A stretch of DNA of 22,601 bases. Source: WRDS01 sp964492775 (GTDB taxonomy: Bacteria; Actinomycetota; Coriobacteriia; Anaerosomatales; PHET01). Positions 6,611 to 13,238 of the stretch are shown here, piece by piece. Both the position numbers and the translations under genes were made by a program. A model generated the notes under the pieces. That model had not been told where the DNA came from, did no database searches, and was given only the letters and a program-made list of their open reading frames with translations. The DNA lies in assembly GCA_964492775.1 (NCBI GenBank), contig CAZBLH010000028.1:1-22601 (forward strand), read 5' to 3'. Within the stretch, counting starts at the first letter, position 1; each line of letters starts with the position of its first letter.

Positions 6611-7826
6611 CGTCGCCTCCATTCATCGGATTCAGGTAACTGCGTGCGTCACCGAGCGTGTGCTCGGGCAGGTTGGCGATATCGATGTACTCGCCGCGGA
6701 TCACCCAGCGCTCTGGGAGCAGCTCGCCGTTCTCGTTGGTCGGGTACGGCAGATTGAAGATGTCGCAGGCCTGGTAGCTCGACATCAGGCCCCGGTCTAC
6801 GAGGTTCTGCGTCACCGTCACCTTCGTTGAATTCGAGGCGTACTGGAGGCGGTTCGAGGAGAACATGATGCGGTTGCCGGTCGCGCGCTCGCGCTGCGTG
6901 TAGGCCATGTTCGTAAGCACCATGGAGAGTTCGAGCGCGAAGGGCTCCACCTCTCCCTCATAAAACGCATTCCAGCCCTCCTCGTCGTACTCGTTTCGGA
7001 GGATGGCGTCGTTGCCGCCGAAGTAGCCGAACACGTTGTCTTTAATGAGCTTTATCTGCTCGGCGTCGATGAGCCATGGCTTGGACTCGATCGCCCTCAT
7101 ATCCTCGAACTTGTTGTCGTAGACCATGACTCCGGTCTTGTTCGCCGACGTGAGGTTGTCATCGGCGAACTTCTGGCGGGCCGCATCCACGTCTTCTGGA
7201 CGGACGTTTCCCGCGACCTTACCGATGAAGCGGATCGCGGCAGAGGACAAGACGGCCTCGCTCATGCCCTGCCGGTTGATGTCGAGCAAATCCAAGGTCG
7301 GGGAGAGTGCGGCGTGCCCGTCGCCCCAGTACTCGTTCCTGTAGTTGTGAGAGCAGAGCACGCCCACTCGCGAGAACTCGATTACGCCGGACTGGCCGTT
7401 CCCGAACGTGTACTTGATCCACGGCTGGCCGTCGAACTCGTAGAGCTCGCAGTTGGCGGGGAGCACGGGATGAAAGCCGAGGATCATCGAGTCTGACGGA
7501 TCGGTCAACGGCACAATGAATACGGCGGTCGCGACCTTGTAGATGGTCGCTATCCGATAGAGCCACTTGCTAGTGTCCATCATGTAGCCGGGCTCGAAGT
7601 CGAGCACGTTCTTCAGGTGGGTCTTAGCGGCACCCGTCACCTCCGGCTTGAGCTTTTTCGCGTGCTTGGCGAAGGCGTGGATGACGGAGCGGGTCAGCTC
7701 CATTTCGTAGAGCCCGCCGTCGCGCGAGGTGAAGACCGGCTGATAGCCGTTCAGGAGTTTGAAGTACCCGTCCGCCTGAGGCGGCGGCTTCGGCTTGTTG
7801 CCGAACAGCTTGTCGAACAGGCCCAA
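6591..7826 (-). CDS. Phage portal protein (HK97 family)
   Basis: This 411-residue protein starts LGLFDKLFGNKPKPPPQADG. It continues with the family blocks VIHAFAKHAKKLKPEVTG, LGFHPVLPANCELYEF, VLCSHNYRNEYWGDGHAALS, YFGGNDAILRNEYDEEGWNA and FYEGEVEPFALELS. It forms the dodecameric DNA channel at one head vertex and binds terminase. TTG at 7826 is chosen because AGGGAG lies eight bases upstream and the protein then begins with the usual MGLFDKLFG-type N-terminus. The longer in-frame reading enters the terminase C-terminus region in a different frame. It follows TerL by 13 bases. Confidence 0.94.
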   Translation of the reverse strand: MGLFDKLFGNKPKPPPQADGYFKLLNGYQPVFTSRDGGLYEMELTRSVIHAFAKHAKKLKPEVTGAAKTHLKNVLDFEPGYMMDTSKWLYRIATIYKVATAVFIVPLTDPSDSMILGFHPVLPANCELYEFDGQPWIKYTFGNGQSGVIEFSRVGVLCSHNYRNEYWGDGHAALSPTLDLLDINRQGMSEAVLSSAAIRFIGKVAGNVRPEDVDAARQKFADDNLTSANKTGVMVYDNKFEDMRAIESKPWLIDAEQIKLIKDNVFGYFGGNDAILRNEYDEEGWNAFYEGEVEPFALELSMVLTNMAYTQRERATGNRIMFSSNRLQYASNSTKVTVTQNLVDRGLMSSYQACDIFNLPYPTNENGELLPERWVIRGEYIDIANLPEHTLGDARSYLNPMNGGDDAGQAG

Positions 7827-7839
7827 GTGTCGCTCTCCC

Positions 7840-9522
7840 TTACAGCAGCGCCTGATAGTCGGCGCGGTTGTCTCTCCAGACGATGTAGGCGCAGGCGTAC
7901 GCCACAACGCCGTCGATGCGCTTCCTCGGGTCGGATGCCTTCACAAGCTGGATGTTTTCATTGATGTCACTCCGGACCTCTGCGTTTGACAGGCACCACA
8001 TGTCGATCGGGTGCGAGTTGTGGACGAAGAGGTTGGCTCTGAGATCGGCCTTCATCTCCTTCAGGGGGTCACTCATCGTCGCCGGTCCCTGACGGACCGG
8101 GATCATCGCGTTCTTGCCGAACTCGGCGGTGAACTCCTTTTGTATGGCGGCATCGAAGTGCCACGGGTCGAAGCCGATGTACCGGATGTAGAGGTCCTCC
8201 TCGTCACGGAGTTCCTTGAACCACTCTAAGAAGACGTGCTTATCCACCTTCGCTTCGGGCACGGTCCGTAACAGTCCGCGCTTCTCCCAGAGCAGATAGG
8301 GAACGTCGTCACGCTCGCGCCGGTTCCCGCTCCTCGCGGCGCGCTCAAGCACCTCTTCGGGAAGCCAGTACATCGTCCGCATGTAGAGCTTCGGGTCGAT
8401 GGAGCCGTCCTTCATGCGGCGCTGGCAGAGGGCTGAGGCGGCGTTCAGGTCAACCGAGTCGGCGGCGTCCATCCCGCCGATACCGTAGCGGAAGCCCATC
8501 TTCGCGAAGTCGTAGGTCTCCTTGTTCTCAATCTCGGCGTAGGTGAGCCATGCTGAGGCGGTCGTCTCGATCAGGTTGAAGTCCTTGACCATGACAGTCG
8601 GCTTGTAGGCGGGGTCGTCTTTGGCCTTGGCGACCGAGTTAGCGAGGAACTCGAAGCTCTTGATGGTGCCGAGGCCGGGGTTCGCTTTCGGCCACATCTC
8701 TGGGTCGTCCCATTCCTTGCGGTCATCGAGTTCGTAGATGAAGGCGATGAAGCGCTCGTTGGGCTCGGAGAGCTTGCCGTAGAGCCAGTCGCTCGCGTAG
8801 GCATACTGCGCGTCGAAGATGTTGTCTCGGACAAAGCCGTTGGTCGAGATGGTGAACAGCAGCGGCTGCGGGCGGGCGGCGCCGCCCTGTTTGGTGAGGT
8901 CGTAGATGTCGCGGTCGCGGATGGCCCCGAGCTCGTCCACGACTCCGCAGGAGACATCGAGCGAATCGAGCGTGCGGGTGTTCGAGGCGAGCGCCTGGAT
9001 GACGCCCATCGTCTCGTCGCAGTAGATGTCCGATGTACGTTTACGGAAGATGGCGCGAAGCTCAGGAGACTGCCGGATCATCTTGTAGGCATTCGTCGGG
9101 CCGCGTGAAGCTTGCTCGTGTTTCGTCGCCACGAAGTAGGTCTCCGGGGAGAACTCCCCGTCGTTCGCGGTGAGATCGAGTGCTACGGCGGACAGCTCGG
9201 TCGTCTTGCCGTTCTTGCGACCCTCGACGATGAGCACCTCTTGGTACTGCCGGAGCAGGTCATCGTCCACGAAGCCGAAGACGACCTCGAAGCGGGCACG
9301 CTGGAACAGCTCGAAGCGGAGCGGCACACCGCGACGGCCGGCGGGAAGGCAGCAGAAAGTCTCCATGAAGCCGATGTGCTTGTCGGCCATCTCCTGATCG
9401 AAATGGAACTGGCCGGGATTGTGGTAGCGCTCCAGGACGATCTCGGAGACGCGCTTCATCTTTTCGCAGGCGACGATCTTCTCATCGAGGATGCCGCCGA
9501 AGTACTCCTCGATCGCGTTCAT
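7840..9522 (-). CDS. terL: Terminase large subunit
   Basis: This 560-residue packaging motor and nuclease has a Walker A-like VEGRKNGKTTE near residues 99-109. Its Walker B with catalytic glutamate is GVVDELGAI near 193-201, and the coupling segment is LFTISTNG. The C-terminal RNase H-like nuclease shows GGMDAADSVDLNAAS, IRYIGFDPWHFDA and a late DGVVAYACAYIVW. It belongs to the Terminase_1 group and is full length. ATG at 9522 overlaps the small terminase stop by four bases. It cuts and pumps DNA into the prohead through the portal encoded next. Confidence 0.96.
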   Translation of the reverse strand: MNAIEEYFGGILDEKIVACEKMKRVSEIVLERYHNPGQFHFDQEMADKHIGFMETFCCLPAGRRGVPLRFELFQRARFEVVFGFVDDDLLRQYQEVLIVEGRKNGKTTELSAVALDLTANDGEFSPETYFVATKHEQASRGPTNAYKMIRQSPELRAIFRKRTSDIYCDETMGVIQALASNTRTLDSLDVSCGVVDELGAIRDRDIYDLTKQGGAARPQPLLFTISTNGFVRDNIFDAQYAYASDWLYGKLSEPNERFIAFIYELDDRKEWDDPEMWPKANPGLGTIKSFEFLANSVAKAKDDPAYKPTVMVKDFNLIETTASAWLTYAEIENKETYDFAKMGFRYGIGGMDAADSVDLNAASALCQRRMKDGSIDPKLYMRTMYWLPEEVLERAARSGNRRERDDVPYLLWEKRGLLRTVPEAKVDKHVFLEWFKELRDEEDLYIRYIGFDPWHFDAAIQKEFTAEFGKNAMIPVRQGPATMSDPLKEMKADLRANLFVHNSHPIDMWCLSNAEVRSDINENIQLVKASDPRKRIDGVVAYACAYIVWRDNRADYQALL

Positions 9523-9905
9523 CGATTGATGTAGGCGCGGATGGCGTCACCGGCCTTTGCGCCGTCGCCCGACAATCCCTCAGGCCGAAGGTCGAGCAGC
9601 TGCTTCATTGTCGCCAAGTAGCCGCGCGTGAATGACACGTGAGAGGCCACGGAAGGGGACTGCTTCGTGCCCCACTGGTTTTCGCCGTTCTGGTACTCGG
9701 ACTCGAAGCCGTTGCGGTTGATGTCGTCTTCGAGATCTTCGAGCGTGACGGCAAGGAAGGCCGCGCGAGATATGAGCTTATCAACGCCCTTCAGCGTTTC
9801 TTTGTCGACATCGGCCAAGAACTTACAAAGGCGCGTCTTCTCGGCCTTGATACGGCGCTCTTTGTCGGCCTGCACGGCCGCCCTGTCCTCGGCCTCATCG
9901 GGCAT
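9519..9905 (-). CDS. Terminase small subunit, P27-like
   Basis: This 128-residue protein has a basic helical N-terminus, then VDKLISRAAFLAVTLEDLED, NQWGTKQSPSVASHVSF and YLATMKQLLDLRPEG. This pattern is usual for small terminases or terminase-associated proteins directly before Terminase_1-type TerL. It binds the packaging site and loads TerL. ATG at 9905 is preferred because AAGGGGG is eight bases upstream. A GTG at 9914 abuts the same ribosome site and is less likely. The family call depends partly on position. Confidence 0.8.
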   Translation of the reverse strand: MPDEAEDRAAVQADKERRIKAEKTRLCKFLADVDKETLKGVDKLISRAAFLAVTLEDLEDDINRNGFESEYQNGENQWGTKQSPSVASHVSFTRGYLATMKQLLDLRPEGLSGDGAKAGDAIRAYINR

Positions 9906-9944
9906 CGACCACACCCCCTTCGTATGTGCGAGGCGCGCTAAAAG

Positions 9945-10310
9945 CTAGCTCCTTCCCACCGGTGTCCCATAGCCTGTCTGACCTGCGCGAATGGGGGGAG
10001 GGTCGGTTGCTATCAGATCGCCGTTCGCGTCGAACGCGAATCCCTCTCGCGTCACCGGTCCTCTGTGGTGGATGATGTTATGGCACTCGTCACACACCAG
10101 CTTGAGGTTCCACCAGCCGAGCGTGATGTGCGGGTCACCGATGTTGACCGGTGTCAGCCAGACTTTATGGTGGTGGACGATGGTGCCCGGCCTGATGACG
10201 TTGCGCTCCCCGCAGCACTCGCACAGTCCGTGAACGCTGCGCTTATATGCTCGGCGCGTGCGCTTCCACGGCGGAGAGTTGTAGAAGCCGGCTGCCCATT
10301 CCTTTGCCAT
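9945..10310 (-). CDS. HNH endonuclease next to terminase
   Basis: This 121-residue protein begins MAKEWAAGFYNSPPWKRTRR and carries the zinc and catalytic elements CECCGERNVIRPGTIVHHHK, then NLKLVCDECHNIIHH. Two CxxC pairs and the HHH...N...H pattern define an HNH nuclease. In HK97-like cos phages an HNH protein beside terminase is needed for cutting cos. This gene sits immediately upstream of the small terminase and is likely part of the packaging machine. ATG at 10310 is preferred over GTG 10319, whose ribosome site would be too close. A 39-base gap follows before the small terminase start. Confidence 0.92.
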   Translation of the reverse strand: MAKEWAAGFYNSPPWKRTRRAYKRSVHGLCECCGERNVIRPGTIVHHHKVWLTPVNIGDPHITLGWWNLKLVCDECHNIIHHRGPVTREGFAFDANGDLIATDPPPIRAGQTGYGTPVGRS

Positions 10311-10342
10311 GCCCACCACTCTCCCGTACCCGTCACGCAGAA

Positions 10343-10366
10343 GGAGCCGCCCTCGACGACGGCTCC
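10343..10366 (-). terminator. Intrinsic-terminator-like hairpin between early and late genes
   Basis: GGAGCCG (10343-10349) and CGGCTCC (10360-10366) form a perfect 7-bp GC stem with a 10-base loop. On the minus strand it is followed by TTCT, a weak U-tract. It sits between the last small accessory gene (ends 10395) and the HNH gene (starts 10310), the boundary of the packaging operon. It could end early transcription unless antiterminated. Confidence 0.5.
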
Positions 10367-10394
10367 CTGCTCATGCTCGATACCGGGTGCGGGT

Positions 10395-10724
10395 TTACTC
10401 GTTAGGCGTCACCTCCCCGAGGCAGTACTCCACGGCTTCGTTGTTGTGCTCGAGCGTTCCCTCCGCTACGAGCGCGGCGTTGACGATGCAGGAGTCGACG
10501 TCTTCTGTCGGCCCACCGTTCGGGTCGAAGTCCTGAGCGGCGATCCATCTGTCCAGCAGTCGGCTGACGACCGCCACGTCCCTGATCAGTCTCTCCACCT
10601 CAGAGGCCAGTGCTTCGTGGTCGGCTTTGAGAGCGTCGAAGTTATCGGCCTCGTCAGGTGTCTCGAAGCCGCTGATGGATTTGCGCAGCCACTCGCGCTC
10701 CTCGGCTGTGAGGAAGTCAGTCAC
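10395..10724 (-). CDS. Hypothetical phage protein, helical
   Basis: This 109-residue protein of unknown function begins at GTG 10724 (VTDFLTAEEREWLRKSISGF). A GGAGG lies eight bases upstream and there is a GTGA overlap with the preceding gene. The segment FDALKADHEALASEVERLIR, followed by DVAVVSRLLDRW, is a probable coiled coil. The rest is acidic and ends LGEVTPNE. It is the last gene of the accessory block before the hairpin at 10343-10366. I do not recognise the family. Confidence 0.75.
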   Translation of the reverse strand: MTDFLTAEEREWLRKSISGFETPDEADNFDALKADHEALASEVERLIRDVAVVSRLLDRWIAAQDFDPNGGPTEDVDSCIVNAALVAEGTLEHNNEAVEYCLGEVTPNE

Positions 10725-11098
10725 CCGAACCACCTCCTCACGGTGCGCTCGATGAAGTTCACCGGCGGTCCGGCGATCGGCATGATGACCTGTTCCCACA
10801 GCACGGCCTTGAGGTTGTTGACGGCATCGCGGAAGCGGGCGGTGTCGCCGTAGTGCTCCTCGAACCAGACCGCCGCCCACACCTCTTCTTCGGTGATCTC
10901 GTAGCTTTCAGCGGTGGCTCGCACCCCTGCGATGAGGCTGTTGTGGCGAGCGCCCTCTGCCCGCGCGAGGTCGGCCAGCAGTTCGGTGGACAGCCTGTGC
11001 CCGTCGATTCTCCACGCTCCGCCGAGCGTGTCCGGCGTCGATACGAGCTTTACGCCGTTAGGCGCGGTGAACTCGCGGCGGGGCAGGTCGTCAGTCAT
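10721..11098 (-). CDS. Hypothetical protein with DUF433-like core
   Basis: This 125-residue protein starts MTDDLPRREFTAPNGVKLVS. Its middle, GGAWRIDGHRLSTELLADLA then YEITEEEVWAAVWFEEHY, resembles the DUF433 layout: a glycine-led strand, a basic 'rule' segment, then a helix in which a T-EEE-V step leads to an aromatic helix end. DUF433 proteins are small, often antitoxin-like DNA-binding folds. The C-terminus is a separate helix ending VRRWFG. It overlaps both neighbours, so it is translationally coupled. The resemblance is a visual judgement, so function is uncertain. Confidence 0.7.
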   Translation of the reverse strand: MTDDLPRREFTAPNGVKLVSTPDTLGGAWRIDGHRLSTELLADLARAEGARHNSLIAGVRATAESYEITEEEVWAAVWFEEHYGDTARFRDAVNNLKAVLWEQVIMPIAGPPVNFIERTVRRWFG

Positions 11099-11261
11099 GG
11101 TCGGCCTCGCTCTCCACGACACGCAGTTGCGGGTTCTTCGCCTCGCAGGCTTCGCGGTCGCCTTCGTGCTCGCAGCAGATGAGCAGATGGACCGCGCCCA
11201 CCCATCCGCTGTCTCGGGTGCAGCACTCGGAACCGTGGAGGTAGTGCGGGCAGTCACCCAT
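11091..11261 (-). CDS. Small cysteine-rich protein (56 aa)
   Basis: This 56-residue ORF starts MGDCPHYLHGSECCTRDSGW and has cysteines at 4, 13, 14, 29, 30 and 39 plus three histidines, so it may bind zinc. The start at 11261 has GGAGGGAGAGCG directly upstream. It overlaps the preceding gene by eight bases (ATGGGTGA) and the next gene by eight bases (ATGACTGA). This tight packing, with a good ribosome site, supports a real gene. Function unknown. Confidence 0.7.
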   Translation of the reverse strand: MGDCPHYLHGSECCTRDSGWVGAVHLLICCEHEGDREACEAKNPQLRVVESEADHD

Positions 11262-11397
11262 CGCTCTCCCTCCATTCCTTGAGTACGGTTTCGGCGGTCT
11301 CAGCCAGCTCCTTGTGCGTCATTCCAGCCTCATGCTCTGCCAGTAGAGCCTCGAAGACGGCGGGAGGGGCACCGTGTAGTGCTTGGTAGTCGGTCAT
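11254..11397 (-). CDS. Small hypothetical protein, MTDY microprotein family (47 aa)
   Basis: This 47-residue protein begins MTDYQALHGAPPAVFEALLA and ends in an acidic helix. The ribosome site AAGGAGG lies seven bases upstream, and the start overlaps the previous stop as ATGA. Its first 24 bases match those of another small gene at 13226 (MTDYRGLH) in 22 positions, so the two are paralogues or share a transferred 5' end. Function unknown. Confidence 0.7.
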   Translation of the reverse strand: MTDYQALHGAPPAVFEALLAEHEAGMTHKELAETAETVLKEWRESDG

Positions 11398-11410
11398 TCG
11401 GTGGCCTCCT
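11394..11410 (-). repeat. Start-junction repeat pair A (second copy 11579-11595)
   Basis: A 17-base sequence (TCATTCGGTGGCCTCCT on the plus strand) occurs identically at 11394-11410 and 11579-11595. Each copy contains the ribosome site, the ATG of one gene and the last codons and stop of the preceding gene, which therefore both end EATE. It looks like a reused gene-boundary element. Confidence 0.8.
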
Positions 11411-11582
11411 TCCACTTGCTGCACGCTTGTGGCGCAGCGTTCGTACGGGTCTTCTCGACTCGCTTGATGGGTACGGGTTCGGCGTAGCACCAGTGGGTGT
11501 AGCGGGTCTCCGAACAGTAGTCGTTCATGCGCTTGTGGTCGTACGTGCGCTTGTAGAACACGCAGTTCTCGCAGGTCTTCAT
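11394..11582 (-). CDS. Small cysteine-rich, likely zinc-binding protein (62 aa)
   Basis: This 62-residue protein begins MKTCENCVFYKRTYDHKRMN and has further cysteines in DYCSETRYTHWCY and AAPQACSKWKE. The CxxC near the N-terminus plus the later spaced cysteines suggest a zinc knuckle, a common design among small phage proteins of unknown function. The ribosome site GAGGAGG is encoded in the last codons of the previous gene. Its own last codons (GAG GCC ACC GAA TGA) repeat the same junction for the next gene. Confidence 0.78.
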   Translation of the reverse strand: MKTCENCVFYKRTYDHKRMNDYCSETRYTHWCYAEPVPIKRVEKTRTNAAPQACSKWKEATE

Positions 11583-11872
11583 TCGGTGGCCTCCTCGTAG
11601 GTCGCGGCGAAGATGTCCGGCTTGCAGGGGTAGAACTCTCCCGCCACGCCTCGGATGATGTAGTCACCGGGAACCGCTCGGTGGTCGCCTTCGAGGGTGA
11701 CGATGCAGATGTCGCACTCGGGACCAGACGGTAGGTAGGCGGTCGGGCGGGGCGGGTCTACTTGCTCGGCATGAGCGTTCACCCACTCGCACACTTCTCG
11801 CCAGTTGCCTTCCACGAGTTGCATCGCTTCTATGACGACAGGCTTCTTGCGGTAGCGTTTGACCTCGCTCAC
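11579..11872 (-). CDS. Conserved phage protein of unknown function (97 aa)
   Basis: This 97-residue protein begins VSEVKRYRKKPVVIEAMQLV and ends GDYIIRGVAGEFYPCKPDIF, then AATYEEATE. The combination RYRKKPVVIEAMQ ... GDYIIRG(V)xGEFYPCKPDIFxxTYE is a widespread pattern in phages of Gram-positive bacteria, without a firmly assigned role. GTG at 11872 overlaps the upstream stop as GTGA, with GGGGGCAGGA just before it. Confidence 0.88.
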   Translation of the reverse strand: MSEVKRYRKKPVVIEAMQLVEGNWREVCEWVNAHAEQVDPPRPTAYLPSGPECDICIVTLEGDHRAVPGDYIIRGVAGEFYPCKPDIFAATYEEATE

Positions 11873-11886
11873 TCCTGCCCCCTCTC
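11867..11886 (-). repeat. Start-junction repeat pair B (second copy 14008-14027)
   Basis: Twenty bases at 11867-11886 match 14008-14027 at 19 positions. Each copy holds a purine-rich ribosome site (AGAGGGGG[C/A]AGGA), a GTGAGC start/stop overlap and the last codons of the gene before it. Those genes therefore end RGQE and RGKE. The downstream genes (97 aa and 85 aa) are not otherwise alike. Confidence 0.75.
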
Positions 11887-12063
11887 GATGAAGTCTGCTA
11901 TCTGACGGAGTTCAGCGGAGGTGAGGTAGTGGCCCCCAAGGTGACGGTAGGTGTCGCCTTGGACGTAGCCGATTTGTCCCTTGCCGGTGAAGACCTGCCA
12001 CCAGCGAGCATCGCGAGTCACGGAATGTCGGCCTTTCTCGAACCTCAGCTCGGTATCAGGCAT
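11869..12063 (-). CDS. Small hypothetical protein (64 aa)
   Basis: This 64-residue protein begins MPDTELRFEKGRHSVTRDAR and continues WWQVFTGKGQIGYVQGDTYR, then a helix SAELRQIADFIERGQE. Alternating strands followed by one helix suggest a small folded domain. The ribosome site GGGAGG is nine bases upstream, inside the end of the previous gene, and the two genes overlap by eight bases (ATGCCTGA). Its first 11 bases match the start of the next gene upstream (12307). Function unknown. Confidence 0.72.
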   Translation of the reverse strand: MPDTELRFEKGRHSVTRDARWWQVFTGKGQIGYVQGDTYRHLGGHYLTSAELRQIADFIERGQE

Positions 12064-12065
12064 CG
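12053..12065 (-). repeat. Start-junction repeat pair E (second copy 12297-12309)
   Basis: The 13-mer GTATCAGGCATCG (plus strand) is identical at 12053-12065 and 12297-12309 and covers the starts of two neighbouring genes, both beginning MPDT. In each case the ATGCCTGA carries a start and a stop in different frames. Confidence 0.7.
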
Positions 12066-12307
12066 AAATCGACCTCCCAATCGGCACCCCGGTAGCGGCA
12101 GCTCTCCCTCTGGCGCGCCTCGAATTCCTCATGGGAGCTGCAGACGAGGAACCACCGCTCTTTGAGCCAGCGCCGGTGCTCGTTGCGGAACTGGACAGAC
12201 ACGCCGCTTATGCCGTCGCCGTCGAAGGACTCGCCGACTACTCTGAGCCAGCCGAATGGCCCGTCCTTGCGCCAGACGGTGCCGACGAGTGTGCTCGTAT
12301 CAGGCAT
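12056..12307 (-). CDS. Small hypothetical protein (83 aa)
   Basis: This 83-residue protein begins MPDTSTLVGTVWRKDGPFGW and continues with SVQFRNEHRRWLKERWFLV, then CSSHEEFEARQRESCRYRGA. It is rich in tryptophan and arginine. ATG at 12307 is preferred, with GGGAG upstream. An in-frame ATG at 12367 would add 20 Ser/Pro/Ala-rich residues that look like non-coding reading of a different ORF remnant. That upstream ATG does have a ribosome site and an ATGA overlap, so the longer form is not excluded. Function unknown. Confidence 0.68.
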   Translation of the reverse strand: MPDTSTLVGTVWRKDGPFGWLRVVGESFDGDGISGVSVQFRNEHRRWLKERWFLVCSSHEEFEARQRESCRYRGADWEVDFDA

Positions 12308-12363
12308 CGGGGTGCTCCCAACTGATGACGACGACGCGCTTGGCGCCGGTGGCGAGACTCGAA

Positions 12364-12380
12364 TCATGGGGTCTCCTCTC
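12364..12380 (-). repeat. Start-junction repeat pair C (second copy 14408-14425)
   Basis: TCATGGGGTCTCCTCTC at 12364-12380 recurs at 14408-14425 with one extra T. Both contain GAGAGGAGACCCC followed by an ATG. At 14411 that ATG starts a 133-residue gene. At 12367 the expected gene appears to be a remnant. Confidence 0.7.
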
Positions 12381-13158
12381 CTGGCAGGGCGTCGTAGACT
12401 ACCCCGTCGAGTGGTGGTGTGGCGGAACCGTGTTTGTACATCCACGGCACGCCTGCTGCCTCGAACTGGTCTCGGAGGGAGCGGAGCGCAATCAGTCCGC
12501 AGTCCTCGTCGTAGTCCGGGCAGTCGGCGCACAGTTCGTCTTCGCAGCCGCCCTCATGCAGCGGCTTGCCGGGGTTCAGCCCGCCGACGTAGGCGTAGTC
12601 GATGCGCTTCTCGGCGCCGGGGTAGTCGTAGCCCGAGTGCATGAGCCACGAGGGGTTCATCTCCACCGGCCCCGTCAGCGGCTCGAATGCGACGTAGCGG
12701 TGTGCGGCTGGGGTGTTGAGCAGGAGCGGGATGCGTTCGTAGGCGTCAAGCTGGTTGGTGACGGTCACGCCGAGCCAGAGGTTTGGGAGGGGCCACTTCG
12801 TGTAGCCGTCTTCGTCCCTTGCCATGAGCGACATGATGCGGGTGATCTCGCGCCGTTGGCTGAAGTACTCTGCCATCTCCCCAGCCTGTTTCGTCAGCAG
12901 CAGGTACGTGTGCTGTGGCGTGGCGGCGACGGCGGTAAAGACGCGGTCGCGAAACTCGTCCGAGAAGCTGTCGTCGAAGATGTCACCCATGCTGCCGAGG
13001 AAGATGCGCGCTGGCTTCTTGCGGCGAAGGGGCTCGTCGAGGCGGTGCGGGTAGAAGGTGGGCACGAAGTTTCGCGCGTAGCAGTAGTCGCAACCGAACG
13101 AGCAGCCAGTCACAGGATTCCACGTCACATCGGCGAACGGGATAGCGGTGGGGTTCAC
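12364..13158 (-). CDS. DUF5131 (phage Gp37/Gp68) radical-SAM-like protein
   Basis: This 264-residue protein begins VNPTAIPFADVTWNPVTGCS and has the cluster motif CSFGCDYCYAR (C-x3-C-x2-C) of radical SAM enzymes. It then shows RIFLGSMGDIFDDSFSDEFR, LLLTKQAGEMAEYF, NLWLGVTVTNQLDAYERIPL and AFEPLTGPVEM. All are hallmarks of the phage Gp37/Gp68 family. A late CEDELCADCPDYDEDCG adds more cysteines, possibly a second metal site. The substrate of the family is not settled; an oxidative or modification role on nucleic acid has been supposed. GTG at 13158 is supported by AGGAGGTGGGGAC and by overlap with the upstream 23-codon ORF. Confidence 0.92.
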   Translation of the reverse strand: MNPTAIPFADVTWNPVTGCSFGCDYCYARNFVPTFYPHRLDEPLRRKKPARIFLGSMGDIFDDSFSDEFRDRVFTAVAATPQHTYLLLTKQAGEMAEYFSQRREITRIMSLMARDEDGYTKWPLPNLWLGVTVTNQLDAYERIPLLLNTPAAHRYVAFEPLTGPVEMNPSWLMHSGYDYPGAEKRIDYAYVGGLNPGKPLHEGGCEDELCADCPDYDEDCGLIALRSLRDQFEAAGVPWMYKHGSATPPLDGVVYDALPGEETP

Positions 13159-13226
13159 GTCCCCACCTCCTCAAGAGCGGCCATAGCGTCAACCACGTCC
13201 TCGTGTAGTCCTCGGTAGTCGGTCAT
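13155..13226 (-). CDS. Microprotein MTDY (23 aa)
   Basis: A 23-codon ORF, MTDYRGLHEDVVDAMAALEE ending VGT, has a strong ribosome site (AGGAGG, 7-8 bases before ATG 13226) and overlaps the start of the DUF5131 gene. Its 5' end matches the 47-residue gene at 11397 (22 of 24 bases). Its own last codons supply the ribosome site of the DUF5131 gene. It may be a truncated paralogue, a leader peptide that couples translation, or a functional microprotein. Confidence 0.6.
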   Translation of the reverse strand: MTDYRGLHEDVVDAMAALEEVGT

Positions 13227-13238
13227 GAGCGCACCTCC

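Noticed and set aside
9940..9955. AGCTAGCT palindrome at the HNH gene end as an attachment or cos core
   Set aside because: It is only eight bases, overlaps the stop codon and has no second copy in the window. cos or att cannot be supported.
12308..12367. Extended N-terminus for the 83-residue MPDT protein (start at 12367)
   Set aside because: The added 20 residues are Ser/Pro/Ala-rich, and the other frame there encodes a more protein-like VVVISWE segment. The start at 12307 has its own ribosome site.
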